A stretch of 64,000 nucleotides of DNA from Flavobacterium anhuiense (GCF_004151235.1 NZ_JUIV01000001.1:186001-250000); one strand, 5' to 3'; positions 16,173 through 24,540 are shown, numbered from the stretch's first letter. Notes: generated by a model not told the origin, from the sequence alone. Translations and numbers: made by a program.

Positions 16173-16316
16173 TTTTTTATTTGTTTTGCCACGAAGGCGC
16201 TAAGACACTAAGTTTTTTTTCTTTGTTTTTGTTGCAAAGGCGCTAAGACACTAAGTTTATTATTTTATAAACTCCCACAAATTAAATTTGCGCCTTTGTG
16301 ACTTTGTGGCAAACCT
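16173..16316. repeat. Repeat spacer inside the trp operon
   Basis: A 144-base spacer with AGGCGCTAAGACACTAAGTTT occurring twice (about 16194-16218 and 16237-16258), GCCACGAAGG at its left end and TTTGTGACTTTGTGGCAAA at the right. The latter mirrors GCCACGAAGTCACAAAGGCG at about 17115-17135 in the trpD-trpC spacer. It is non-coding and belongs to the dispersed repeat families of this genome. Confidence 0.6.
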
Positions 16317-17102
16317 TTATTGACTTAACTTGCTAATAAATTCTGCTGCAGCCTTACCTGCGTTGTCGGTTTTCATGAAGTTTTCTCCAATTAAGAAACC
16401 TTTGTAACCATAAGGTTTTAATTCTTGGATTGCTTCGATTGAAGAAATGCCGCTTTCAGAAACTTTTACAAAATCATTCGGGATTTGTGAAGCTAATTCT
16501 TTACTGAAATCTAAACTTACTTCAAATGTTTTTAGGTTTCTATTGTTTACGCCAATCATGTCTAAACTTGGCATAATTGATTTTTCCAATTCTTCTTGAT
16601 TGTGAACTTCCAATAAAACTTCTAAACCTAAATTTTTAGCAAATTCAGATAATGATTTAATTTCTTCTCGGGTTAAAACCGCTGCGATTAATAAAATTAA
16701 ATCGGCTCCGTGAGCTTTTGCTTCTAAAATCTGGTATTCGTCTACAATAAATTCTTTTCGCAAAAGCGGAATATTTACTGAAGCTCTTGCTAAAAGTAAA
16801 TCGTCAAGAGAACCTCCGAAATATTTTCCATCGGTTAAAACTGAAATTCCGCAAGCGCCAGCATTTTCATAACCTTTAACTACTTCTTCAACAGTAAAAT
16901 TATTGTTGATGATTGATTTTGATGGTGAACGGCGTTTATGTTCTGCAATAATTCCAGAATTGCTTTCTTTTAATTTCTGGCTAAGAGAAATAGTCTGTTT
17001 TCCAAAAAAAACTGAAGCTTCCAATTGAGAAACTGGAATAATTGATTTCTTCAGAATGACTTCTCTTTTTTTGTCTATTATTATTTTATCTAAAATGTTC
17101 AT
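16317..17102 (-). CDS. trpC: Indole-3-glycerol phosphate synthase
   Basis: A 261-residue TIM-barrel enzyme making indole-3-glycerol phosphate. Key motifs: MNILDKIIIDKKREV, SGIIAEHKRRSPSKSII (catalytic Lys/Ser region), GISVLTDGKYFGGSLDDLLLAR, PLLRKEFIVDEYQI (catalytic Lys), LEVLLEVHNQEEL, IGVNNRNLKTFEV and VSESGIS, with FLIGENFMK closing the phosphate site. It stands alone, not fused to trpF as in enteric bacteria, and is separated from trpD by a 74-base spacer. Confidence 0.97.
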   Translation of the reverse strand: MNILDKIIIDKKREVILKKSIIPVSQLEASVFFGKQTISLSQKLKESNSGIIAEHKRRSPSKSIINNNFTVEEVVKGYENAGACGISVLTDGKYFGGSLDDLLLARASVNIPLLRKEFIVDEYQILEAKAHGADLILLIAAVLTREEIKSLSEFAKNLGLEVLLEVHNQEELEKSIMPSLDMIGVNNRNLKTFEVSLDFSKELASQIPNDFVKVSESGISSIEAIQELKPYGYKGFLIGENFMKTDNAGKAAAEFISKLSQ

Positions 17103-17176
17103 TGTTGTTGTTTTGCCACGAAGTCACAAAGGCGCAAATTTAATTAGTGCTAATTCGTGAAATTTGTGTTTGTTTT

Positions 17177-18169
17177 TTATTTACTTAATTCTTGTAGTTT
17201 CTGTAAAGCTTTTAATCCTTTTCCTGACAATAGACTTTCTTTTGCGATTTCAAATCCTTCTTTTGGAGAGCATTTTGTAACTGTTGCAATTGCCATTGCT
17301 GCATTGGCACAAACTACATTATTTTGAGCTTCGTTTCCTTTTCCTGAAATAATATTAGTAAAGATTTGTGCTGATTCTTCGATGGTTTTTCCACCTTCGA
17401 TTTCTGTTTGAGATAAAAGATGAACACCAAAATCTTCTGGATTCAACATTCCTTCCATATGGTTCGAAATTGTTTTTGTTGGGCCAGTTAATGAAATTTC
17501 GTCATATCCGTCAAGCGAATGTAAAATGGTAAAATTTACATCGGTATTTTGATATAAATAAGCGTACATTCTTGCCAATTCTAAGTTGAAAACCCCAACC
17601 AATTGATTTTGCGGGAATGATGGATTTACCATTGGTCCTAACATATTAAAGAATGTTTTTACTGCCAATTCTTTTCTAATTGGGCCAACATTTTTCATAG
17701 CTGGGTGAAATAGGGGAGCGTGCAAAACACAGATTCCAGCTTGATCAATACATTTTTCTAAAAACGAAGGGTCGTTGCTGAATTTTATTCCCATTTTTTC
17801 CATTACGTTGCTTGATCCAGAAATAGATGAAACTCCATAATTTCCATGTTTTGCCACTTTTATTCCTGCTCCTGCTGATACAAAAGAAGCTAAAGTTGAA
17901 ATATTGAAAGTATCTTTTCCGTCGCCGCCCGTTCCGCATAAATCGATTGTGTTGTAGGCTGATAAATCAACACGAATACATAAATCTAATAAAGCTTCGC
18001 GAAATCCCGAAAGTTCGTCAATTGTAATGCTTCGCATCATAAAAACAGTCAAAAATGCCGAAATCTGACTTGGATTATACTGACCGCTTGAAATATTAAT
18101 CAATACTTGTTTTGCCTCTTCTTTAGAAAGCACTTCGTGATTGATTAATTTGTTTAGTATAGTTTTCAT
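17177..18169 (-). CDS. trpD: Anthranilate phosphoribosyltransferase
   Basis: A 330-residue transferase coupling anthranilate to PRPP. The PRPP-binding DLCGTGGDGKDTFNIST is exact. KHGNYGVSSISGSSNVMEKMG is the Bacteroidota variant of the KHGNRSVSSxSGSAD motif. FHPAMKNVGPIRKELAVKTFFNMLGPMVNP follows. The N-terminal four-helix part (EVLSKEEAKQVLINISSG) is complete. It is not fused to a TrpG domain, since trpG is the separate gene just upstream. Confidence 0.97.
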   Translation of the reverse strand: MKTILNKLINHEVLSKEEAKQVLINISSGQYNPSQISAFLTVFMMRSITIDELSGFREALLDLCIRVDLSAYNTIDLCGTGGDGKDTFNISTLASFVSAGAGIKVAKHGNYGVSSISGSSNVMEKMGIKFSNDPSFLEKCIDQAGICVLHAPLFHPAMKNVGPIRKELAVKTFFNMLGPMVNPSFPQNQLVGVFNLELARMYAYLYQNTDVNFTILHSLDGYDEISLTGPTKTISNHMEGMLNPEDFGVHLLSQTEIEGGKTIEESAQIFTNIISGKGNEAQNNVVCANAAMAIATVTKCSPKEGFEIAKESLLSGKGLKALQKLQELSK

Positions 18170-18265
18170 TTTTTTAAAGTTGCTAAGGTTCTAAGATACT
18201 GAGATTCTAAGTTTTTGCTGTGACTGTAAACTGCGACTGAACACTAAAATTCTGTACACTGATTA

Positions 18266-18832
18266 TTAACTCTTTATCCAATTCTCCAAAATCCTTTTTC
18301 CGTTTGGCGTTAAAACGCTTTCAGGGTGGAATTGAACGCCTCTTACATCATAATTTTTGTGTCTTAATGACATAATTTGTCCGTTTTCGTCTACCGAAGT
18401 CGCTTCTAAATCTTCAGGTAAATTACTGTCTACAACCCATGAATGGTATCTTCCTACTTCAAATTCGTTTCCTAAACCTTCAAATAAAATTTCGTCTGAA
18501 ACTACTGTTTTTACATTTGTTGCAACTCCGTGATATACTTTGTCAAGATTCGAAAGTGTTCCGCCAAAAACTTCTCCAATTGCCTGCTGTCCTAAACAAA
18601 CGCCAAGAATACTTTTCGTCGGACTGTATTTTTCGATAACTGCTTTTAATAAACCGGCTTCGTCTGGAATTCCAGGCCCTGGAGAAAGTAAAATTTTCTC
18701 AAAAGATGCAATTTCATCGATATCAAATTCATCGTTTCTGTAAACGGTAACTTCGCAGTTTAAATCTTCTAAATAGTGCACTAAATTGTAAGTGAAACTA
18801 TCGTAATTGTCTATAACTAAAATCTTTTTCAT
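18266..18832 (-). CDS. trpG: Anthranilate synthase component II (glutamine amidotransferase)
   Basis: A 188-residue class I glutamine amidotransferase that supplies ammonia to TrpE. It shows MKKILVIDNYDSFTYNLVHYL, LSPGPGIPDEAG, the nucleophile Cys in LGVCLGQQAIGEVFGG, and the His-Glu pair in GVQFHPESVLTPNG. The family also includes PabA-type proteins, but the place in the operon supports trpG. Spacers on both sides contain GCTAAGGTTCTGAG-like repeats. Confidence 0.96.
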   Translation of the reverse strand: MKKILVIDNYDSFTYNLVHYLEDLNCEVTVYRNDEFDIDEIASFEKILLSPGPGIPDEAGLLKAVIEKYSPTKSILGVCLGQQAIGEVFGGTLSNLDKVYHGVATNVKTVVSDEILFEGLGNEFEVGRYHSWVVDSNLPEDLEATSVDENGQIMSLRHKNYDVRGVQFHPESVLTPNGKRILENWIKS

Positions 18833-18919
18833 TTTTTTTTAAGTTACTAAGTTGCTAAGGTTCTGAGTAACTAAGTTTTTTGCTGAAAACTGAGACTGAG
18901 ACTGGCAACTAAATTTTAT

Positions 18920-19363
18920 TTATTTCTCTCGAACGTATTTTTCAATAATAATGTGATCTACGCCTAATTTTTCTACTTTTTCTATTCCTTTTTGAATTAA
19001 GGTGTCGTTTTGAACTTTCACCACAAATTCAAATTTGTTGTCTTCCCATTCGCGGTTGTTGAAAAACTCTAAATGTTCTGTGTAAATACTATCTTTTAAA
19101 GTATATTTTCCGCCTCCACCAAAGAACAATGCTGCTGTTGTATCTTTTCCGTGTTTTAAATCATGATTAAAAAAGGCAAAATGCGTATCGTTAATAATTT
19201 TAATCATTTTTGTTTTTGGATTGAAAGTTGAAAAAGTAGAATCTTTCTCAGTGGTTTCAGCTGATATAAGACGCCAGGTTCCTTCAATCGGATTTTGCTT
19301 TTTTTCTGAATTGCAAGAAGTCATGGCAATGATTAAAACTAAAATTGATACTGCTTTTTTCAT
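18920..19363 (-). CDS. Putative lipoprotein, lipocalin-like fold
   Basis: A 147-residue protein with a lipoprotein signal peptide (MKKAVSILVLIIAMTSC, Cys17). The mature part NPIEGTWRLISAET ... KMIKIINDTHFAFFNHD ... GGGGKYTLKDSIYTEHLEFF resembles the lipocalin-like small proteins of Bacteroidota that open with a GTWxL motif. No enzymatic residues are recognised. It sits between trpE and trpG in the same orientation with 87- and 99-base gaps, so it is probably carried on the trp transcript without a clear link to tryptophan. Confidence 0.75.
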   Translation of the reverse strand: MKKAVSILVLIIAMTSCNSEKKQNPIEGTWRLISAETTEKDSTFSTFNPKTKMIKIINDTHFAFFNHDLKHGKDTTAALFFGGGGKYTLKDSIYTEHLEFFNNREWEDNKFEFVVKVQNDTLIQKGIEKVEKLGVDHIIIEKYVREK

Positions 19364-19462
19364 AGTTTGTGGTTTTTATGGTTTGTTTTTAATTGTTTTA
19401 AGTTTAAGGTTTCAAGTTTCAGGTTCCAACCAACTTGAAACCTGAAACCTGAAACAAAAAAA

Positions 19463-20863
19463 TTATATTTGTTCTGCCATTTCTAAGGCTGTATTCAATG
19501 CTCTTAATTTATTGTAAACTTCCTGCATTTCGCTTTCTTCGTCAGAACTTGCTACGATTCCAGCCCCTGCTTGACAGTGCAACTGATGGTTTTTAGAAAG
19601 GAAAGTTCGAATCATAATGGCGTGATTAAAGTTCCCGTCAAAGTCCATAACACCAATTGCGCCTCCGTAGAAATTACGATTTGTTTTTTCGCATTCTTCA
19701 ATTAATTGCATGGCTCTGTGTTTTGGAGCACCGCTCAAAGTTCCTGCTGGAAAAGTGTCTGCTACGACTTGCATCGTTGTCGCTTTATCATGTAAATGTC
19801 CTGTAACTTTCGAAACCAAGTGAATTACGTGAGAGAAAAACTGAACCTCTCTGTATTTTTCTACATTTACATCGTGTCCGTTTCGGCTTAAATCATTTCT
19901 AGCCAAATCTACTAACATTACGTGTTCACTATTTTCTTTTTTGTCTTCTGAAAGCTCTTTTGCTAAAAGTGCATCACGTTCGTCGTTTCCTGTTCTTTTG
20001 AAAGTTCCTGCAATTGGGTGAATTTCAGCTTTTCTGTTTTTTACGATAATTTGAGCTTCTGGAGAAGAACCAAATATTTTGAAATCGCCGTAATCAAAAA
20101 AGAATAAATATGGAGAAGGGTTGATGCTTCTTAAAGCTCTGTACACATTAAATTCGTCTCCTTTGAAACCTTGTGTAAATCTTCGAGAAAGAACTAGTTG
20201 GAAAACATCTCCACGGTAGCAATGTTTTTTGGCTAAAGCCACATTTGCTTTAAATTCTTCATCAGTTAAGTTAGAGAAACCTTCTCCTTCTTTAGAAAAT
20301 TTATAAGAAGCTATATTTCTTGATTGCAATAATTGTTCGATTTCTGCAATGTTGTTTTTGTTATCTACACTATGGCAGAAGATGTAAGCTTCATTTTTGA
20401 AGTGGTTAATTGCAATAATGTTTTGATAAACAGCATAAAAAACATCTGGAATAGAAGTCGCATTGTCTTTTTTTGCAATTGAAACTTTTTCGAAGTAACG
20501 AACAGCATCATAAGAAATGTAGCCAAATAAACCATTGTTGATGAATTTAAAATCGTTCTTTTCTGCTTTAAACTGACTTGAAAATTCTTGAATTACTTGC
20601 GGAATATTAGTTGAAGCATCAATAGCTGTTTTCTCTGAAGTTCCGTCAGGAAAAGTTTTAGAAATAACTTCGTTTTCGATTTTTATAGTAGCAATAGGAT
20701 TACAGCAGATGTAAGAGAAACTGTTGTCATTTCCGTGGTAATCACTACTTTCCAGCAATAAGCTGTTTGGGAATTTATCTCTGATTTTGAAATAAATGCT
20801 CACTGGCGTAACCGTATCTGCCAGAATTTGTTTGTAATGTGTATTAAGAGTAAAAGGTTTCAA
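19463..20863 (-). CDS. trpE: Anthranilate synthase component I
   Basis: A 466-residue chorismate-utilising enzyme. The C-terminal catalytic domain (from about residue 205) shows GDVFQLVLSRRF, SPYLFFFDYGDFKIFGSSPEAQI, the conserved HPIAGTFKRTGNDERDALLAKELSEDKKENSEHVMLVDLARNDLSR, TLSGAPKHRAMQLIEE and YGGAIGVMDFDG. The N-terminal half holds LLLESSDYHGNDNSFSYICCNP, which contains the LLES element of the tryptophan feedback site. It is the first structural gene after the attenuator. Confidence 0.96.
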   Translation of the reverse strand: MKPFTLNTHYKQILADTVTPVSIYFKIRDKFPNSLLLESSDYHGNDNSFSYICCNPIATIKIENEVISKTFPDGTSEKTAIDASTNIPQVIQEFSSQFKAEKNDFKFINNGLFGYISYDAVRYFEKVSIAKKDNATSIPDVFYAVYQNIIAINHFKNEAYIFCHSVDNKNNIAEIEQLLQSRNIASYKFSKEGEGFSNLTDEEFKANVALAKKHCYRGDVFQLVLSRRFTQGFKGDEFNVYRALRSINPSPYLFFFDYGDFKIFGSSPEAQIIVKNRKAEIHPIAGTFKRTGNDERDALLAKELSEDKKENSEHVMLVDLARNDLSRNGHDVNVEKYREVQFFSHVIHLVSKVTGHLHDKATTMQVVADTFPAGTLSGAPKHRAMQLIEECEKTNRNFYGGAIGVMDFDGNFNHAIMIRTFLSKNHQLHCQAGAGIVASSDEESEMQEVYNKLRALNTALEMAEQI

Positions 20864-20915
20864 AATATATAGTTTTTATGTGTTGTTAATTTATGTTTCG
20901 GTTTTGATCAAAAAA

Positions 20916-20944
20916 AAAGGGCTTGTCGTGATGACAAGCCCTTT
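20916..20944 (-). terminator. trp attenuator terminator hairpin
   Basis: On the minus strand AAAGGGCTTGTC pairs with GACAAGCCCTTT around a five-base loop, followed directly by a run of eight T. It lies between the leader peptide and trpE, with the stop codon of the leader peptide 40 bases upstream, the usual layout for a ribosome-controlled attenuator. Confidence 0.9.
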
Positions 20945-20990
20945 ATATTTTTATATTTCTTACAATACCATAGGAAGCTTCGTTCACGAC
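20925..20990 (-). promoter_or_regulatory. Candidate antiterminator pairing of the trp attenuator
   Basis: The segment at 20990-20977 (minus strand GTCGTGAACGAAGC, covering the leader stop codon) can pair with 20939-20925 (GCTTGTCATCACGAC) through GTCGTGA/TCACGAC plus AAGC/GCTT. The second segment is the left arm and loop of the terminator, so the two structures exclude each other. A ribosome stalled on the three Trp codons would leave the first segment free (read-through). One finishing at the stop codon would cover it (termination). Confidence 0.75.
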
Positions 20991-21040
20991 GTCTGACGTA
21001 AATTGCTCCACCACCAAGTATTGTTTAAAATTGTTCTCAT
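20984..21040 (-). CDS. trpL: trp operon leader peptide
   Basis: ATG at 21040 opens an 18-codon frame ending in TGA at 20984-20986: MRTILNNTWWWSNLRQTS. Three consecutive TGG codons (positions 9-11) sit 40-70 bases ahead of the terminator. This is the expected sensor for charged tRNA-Trp. A TATCTTTG promoter-like box lies 19 bases upstream of the ATG. The peptide itself is presumably not functional after synthesis. Confidence 0.9.
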   Translation of the reverse strand: MRTILNNTWWWSNLRQTS

Positions 21041-21058
21041 TTCTTTATTTTGATGTGA

Positions 21059-21066
21059 CAAAGATA
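21059..21066 (-). promoter_or_regulatory. Probable -7 box of the trp operon promoter
   Basis: The minus strand reads TATCTTTG, an exact TAnnTTTG match, 19 bases before the leader-peptide ATG. No clear -33 TTG was seen at the usual distance. Confidence 0.55.
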
Positions 21067-21163
21067 TAAATGTAATTTTAATTAGAGTACATAAAATTTG
21101 AAAAAAAACTTTTCGAATTTGTAAAATTTGTTAAATTTTGATTCAGAATTCTTCTATAACTCC

Positions 21164-22444
21164 TTAGTTTCCACTTGCTATCGTGTTGTTTACGTTTAAT
21201 CTAAAATCTGGATTTCCTTTGATGTTTGGAAGCGAAAATAGCTCGTTAAGTTTCATTTTTGTGTATTCTATTCCGTAAGTTGGATTGCCATAATAGCTTT
21301 TTATACCTGGAATATTGCTTCCAGATTCACTTTCAATTTCACCTGTACAATTGTTTGCCACAACGTTTTTGAAACTAATTTTAGACAAATTAGCTTCACC
21401 GTTTCCGATATTTCCTTCCAATAAAATAAAAGGAGCAAAACCTGAAATCACACTATTCGTTAAGTTGAAAAATGTATTTTCTTTGATGTAAGCAGATTCT
21501 CTCACCAAACCTTGGTTGTTTTCTTCTAAATTAACCAATGTAATGTTGCTTGCATTGATTTTAGTCATCTTTTTGGTCATGTCCGTAGAAGCAACTTTTT
21601 CATATGAATCTACCTCAAAACATCTCGAACCTGAAATATCTGAAGAAAACGGATGGCGAATTGCAATACTGTTTGAGATATTAATTTGAGCTCCTTGCGT
21701 AAAATCAAAATCATCATCAGTTGTTCTGTACGAAATTAAATTGCTTAGATTCAAATCGCCTCCATAACATTCAAAAGAATCATCATTTGAGTAACTGATT
21801 TGAACATGGCTGATAGTTGTTTTTCTTCCAACACCAGCAAGAGAAAGACCGTTTAATTCTTTAGAAGCGCTTAATTTTCTTCCTGCATATTCGATTCTCA
21901 CATATTTCATAATTCCTGAATTATCCTCAGAATCTTGACCTCCGTAATGATTTAAAGTTGGATCTAAATCGAAAGGCAAAGTGTGAATTCCTCCTAAAGA
22001 ATTTATCGGAGCTTTTCCTAAAATAATAATTCCGCCCCAGTCACCTGGTTTTCTGTTGTTTATTTCGTTTTCGGACGTAAAAACAATTGGGTCAGTTTCT
22101 AGTCCTTCTGCCATAATTTTTGCGCCATTAGTGATGACAAGAGTTCCGCAGGTTTTATCATCACCTCTTATGACAGTTCCAGGCTCAATCGTTAGAGTGG
22201 CATTGTTAGTAACATATACAACACCAACTAAATGATAAATATTACGCTTTACTAATCGAGTGTCTTTATCAATAGTTCCAGCAATTATATTTGTTGCTTC
22301 TCCATAGTCATTGCCAGCAGGTTTAAAGCTCGTCCAGTTAGTCATCCAGTTTGAAGAACCAATAATTCCTTTTGGCTGTTGCTGAGCCTGTACGAAAAAG
22401 CTGATAATGAAGATTATGCATGCAAAATGTAATTTTGTTTTCAT
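21164..22444 (-). CDS. Secreted protein, probable right-handed beta-helix
   Basis: A 426-residue exported protein with the signal peptide MKTKLHFACIIFIISFFVQAQ. The mature part is rich in short beta/turn repeats with Asn and Gly ladders: NNATLTIEPGTVIRGDDKTCGTLVITNGAKIMAEG, GDWGGIIILGKAPIN, GIMKYVRIEYAGRK, ISHVQISYSNDDSFECYGG. The pattern fits a parallel beta-helix. I do not know a defined function; related proteins in Bacteroidota often sit beside TonB-dependent receptors, but none is here. No C-terminal sorting domain of the type IX system is obvious. It is monocistronic. Confidence 0.7.
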   Translation of the reverse strand: MKTKLHFACIIFIISFFVQAQQQPKGIIGSSNWMTNWTSFKPAGNDYGEATNIIAGTIDKDTRLVKRNIYHLVGVVYVTNNATLTIEPGTVIRGDDKTCGTLVITNGAKIMAEGLETDPIVFTSENEINNRKPGDWGGIIILGKAPINSLGGIHTLPFDLDPTLNHYGGQDSEDNSGIMKYVRIEYAGRKLSASKELNGLSLAGVGRKTTISHVQISYSNDDSFECYGGDLNLSNLISYRTTDDDFDFTQGAQINISNSIAIRHPFSSDISGSRCFEVDSYEKVASTDMTKKMTKINASNITLVNLEENNQGLVRESAYIKENTFFNLTNSVISGFAPFILLEGNIGNGEANLSKISFKNVVANNCTGEIESESGSNIPGIKSYYGNPTYGIEYTKMKLNELFSLPNIKGNPDFRLNVNNTIASGN

Positions 22445-22649
22445 AACTCTGATTTTAATTTCTAGTTTTTGATTTTTTTGATTGTCCCAAAAATAGAAGC
22501 CGTATGTTAATCAAAGTCCTGATGCTTATTACGAAAGAGTTACTATATTATTAAGAATGTTAAGTTTCTGAAAAGAGTTAAGGTCTTTTTTGTACTAAAA
22601 GTCTATTTTAAAATTATTTGCAATTAAATTTTCATTTAAGGATAATTTG

Positions 22650-22657
22650 TAACTTTG
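22650..22657 (+). promoter_or_regulatory. Possible -7 box of the toxin-antitoxin operon
   Basis: TAACTTTG matches TAnnTTTG 15 bases before the antitoxin ATG at 22673. It also contains the TTG that could be misread as an upstream start codon. Confidence 0.45.
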
Positions 22658-22672
22658 ATAAAAATAAAAGAA

Positions 22673-22909
22673 ATGGATTTAGATACTCGAAAAGTGATTT
22701 TTATTAGAGACTTTCTTAAACTTGAAAGTGAGAAGGCAATTTCTCAGTTTGAAAAATTGCTAAAAAAAGAAATTAAAGAAGATTTAGAATTAAAACCAAT
22801 GTCTATTGCTGAATTTCATAAAAGAATTGATGGCTCTTTAGACGATTCTAAAAATGAAAGAATAACAGATGTTGATGAGTTAATTTCTGAGATTGAGAAA
22901 TGGAGTTGA
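22673..22909 (+). CDS. Antitoxin of a RelE/ParE-type toxin-antitoxin pair
   Basis: A small acidic/basic helical protein of 78 residues (MDLDTRKVIFIRDFLKLESEKAISQFEKLLKKE ... MSIAEFHKRIDGSLDDSKNERITDVDELISEIEKW). The last 40 residues, with IxEFxxRI, D-S and DELxxEIExW, match the unstructured toxin-wrapping tails of type II antitoxins in Bacteroidota. ATG 22673 is preferred to the TTG at 22655 inside the promoter-like box. Its end overlaps the toxin start by ten bases. Antitoxins of this sort normally repress their own promoter. Confidence 0.8.
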   Translation: MDLDTRKVIFIRDFLKLESEKAISQFEKLLKKEIKEDLELKPMSIAEFHKRIDGSLDDSKNERITDVDELISEIEKWS

Positions 22910-23223
22910 AAATTTATTGGACTGATTTTGCTAAAACTGAATTAAAAAACATTTTTGATTATTATAAGGAAGAGGTAAGCCTAACTGTTGCGAAAAAGAT
23001 TGTACTTGGGATTACGAAAGAAACTCTAAAATTAAAACCAAAGCCAACAAATGCAATAGGACAAAAAGAGGAACTTTTAGAAAGCTACTCTGAAGAAATA
23101 CGATATTTGGTTTATAAAAATTATAAAATTATTTATTGGATTAATTTAAAGAGAAATTCAATTGAAATTTTGGATGTTTTTGATACAAGACAAAATCCAA
23201 TAAAAATTACAAGAAGTACGTAA
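22900..23223 (+). CDS. RelE/ParE-family toxin
   Basis: A 107-residue protein of the RelE/ParE fold: IYWTDFAKTELKNIFDYYKEEVSLTVAKKIV, LLESYSEEIRYLVYKNYKIIYWINLKRNSIEILDVFDTRQNP. The Y-R-x-L-V-x-x-x-Y-K-I-I-Y-x-I motif and the closing DVFDTRQNP are typical. ParE members inhibit gyrase while RelE members cleave ribosome-bound mRNA; the sequence does not decide. It is translationally coupled to the antitoxin (ATGGAG overlap) and ends just before a strong terminator. Confidence 0.88.
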   Translation: MELKIYWTDFAKTELKNIFDYYKEEVSLTVAKKIVLGITKETLKLKPKPTNAIGQKEELLESYSEEIRYLVYKNYKIIYWINLKRNSIEILDVFDTRQNPIKITRST

Positions 23224-23227
23224 AAAA

Positions 23228-23260
23228 TAAACCCCAACAGTATAAAACTGTTGGGGTTTA
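23228..23260. terminator. Bidirectional terminator toxin / yceI
   Basis: The 13-bp perfect stem TAAACCCCAACAG / CTGTTGGGGTTTA closes a seven-base loop, with A-rich sequence to the left. It separates the convergent toxin-antitoxin operon and the yceI group. Confidence 0.85.
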
Positions 23261-23290
23261 TTGTATTTCTGAATTAGTAAGCTTGAAATA

Positions 23291-23857
23291 TTAGAATTTT
23301 AAAGCTACAGCTAATTCAAATTCGTCGTTGATAGTTTTATCTCCTAAACCGTCGAAGAAGCTACCTGAACCGTATTTAATATCGTATTTAGTTCTGTCAA
23401 CTTTGAAAGCAGTTGTAGCAGTGTTTCCTTTTACAGTGATATCAAAAGTTACAGGTTTAGTAATTCCTTTGATAGTTAAGTCTGCAGTTACAGTGTAAAC
23501 GTCAGCAGATTTTGCACCGATAGTTTTGAAAACTAATTTTGAAGTTGGGAATTTGTCAGTTCCGAAGAAATCGTCAGCTTTTAAGTGACCGTTTAATTTT
23601 CCTTGGTATTCTCCAGTTAAATCTGTAGAAGTTAATGAAGTCATGTCAACCGTAAAGTTACCACCAGCTAATTTTTTTCCTTTGAAAACAAGAGCTCCCT
23701 CTTTGAAGTTTACAGTTCCAGAGTGCTCTCCAGTTACTTTTTTACCTACCCATTTAATTGTAGATGCTTTTACGTCGATTTTTTTAGTTTGAGCGTTTAC
23801 TGAGATTCCAGCTGCTGCTACGAATAATGCTATTGCAATAGTTTTTAAATTTTTCAT
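23291..23857 (-). CDS. YceI-family periplasmic protein
   Basis: A 188-residue lipocalin-like protein with the signal peptide MKNLKTIAIALFVAAAGISVNAQ; ATG 23857 is used because an in-frame extension upstream is not signal-like. Motifs: STIKWVGKKVTGEHSGTVNFKEGAL, FTVDMTSLTSTDLTGEYQGKLNGHLKADDFFGTDKFPTSKLVF, TADLTIKGITKPVTFD and FKVDRTKYDIKYGSGSFFDGLGDKTINDEFEL. YceI proteins bind isoprenoid-like hydrophobic ligands. It follows the nitroreductase gene by 37 bases and may be the third gene of the marR operon. Confidence 0.93.
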   Translation of the reverse strand: MKNLKTIAIALFVAAAGISVNAQTKKIDVKASTIKWVGKKVTGEHSGTVNFKEGALVFKGKKLAGGNFTVDMTSLTSTDLTGEYQGKLNGHLKADDFFGTDKFPTSKLVFKTIGAKSADVYTVTADLTIKGITKPVTFDITVKGNTATTAFKVDRTKYDIKYGSGSFFDGLGDKTINDEFELAVALKF

Positions 23858-23894
23858 GTTTTTAAAATTAAATTTGAATTTGATTAATAAATAA

Positions 23895-24527
23895 TTATAT
23901 AGTGATAAATAATTCCTCGTGTGATTTTCTAACTTTTTTGAAGTGCTGAGATTTGTCATCATCATGTCTGTAACCTACAGTTGCAATAACTGAAGCGTTT
24001 AAGCCTAATTTATCGAAACCTAAGATTTCATTAAATTGTGCTGCATTGAAACCTTCCATTGGAGTTGCATCAATTTTTAATTCAGCAGCTGCATTTAATA
24101 AGTTTCCTAAAGCTAAATAAGTTTGTTTTGCAGTCCAGATGTGTTTTGCGTCTTCAGATAAATTAGCAATTACATTTTTCATCATATCGCTAAATCCGCC
24201 TAAAGCCTCAGCTGGAAGACCTCTTACTTCGCTGATGTTGCTGATATATTTGTCAACTGAACCAGCATCAAGGTTTAAGTCATTTGCAAAAATGAATAGG
24301 TGAGAAGCGTCGGTAATTTGAGTTTGTCCCCAAGCAGCACCTTTTAATTTTTCTCTTAATTCTGGATTTTCAACAATAACTACTTTATAAGGTTGTAATC
24401 CGTATGAAGAAGCACTTAATCTAACGGCTTCTTTTAATGTATTTAAATCTGCATCAGATATCTTTTTTGAAGCATCAAACTGTTTAGTTGCGTATCTCCA
24501 ATTTTGATTTTCTAAGAAATTGCTCAT
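23895..24527 (-). CDS. NAD(P)H-dependent nitroreductase-family oxidoreductase
   Basis: A 210-residue flavoprotein of the nitroreductase fold: WRYATKQFDASKKI (FMN contact Arg/Lys region), EAVRLSASSYGLQPYKVVIV, AAWGQTQITDASHLFIFA, AKQTYLALGNLLNAAAELKIDATPMEGFN and NASVIATVGYRHDDD. It resembles the oxygen-insensitive NfsB-like or quinone-reducing group. It starts 13 bases after marR, so the repressor very probably controls it. Such marR-nitroreductase pairs commonly respond to quinones or other electrophiles. Confidence 0.92.
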   Translation of the reverse strand: MSNFLENQNWRYATKQFDASKKISDADLNTLKEAVRLSASSYGLQPYKVVIVENPELREKLKGAAWGQTQITDASHLFIFANDLNLDAGSVDKYISNISEVRGLPAEALGGFSDMMKNVIANLSEDAKHIWTAKQTYLALGNLLNAAAELKIDATPMEGFNAAQFNEILGFDKLGLNASVIATVGYRHDDDKSQHFKKVRKSHEELFITI

Positions 24528-24540
24528 AGTTTTTATTATT

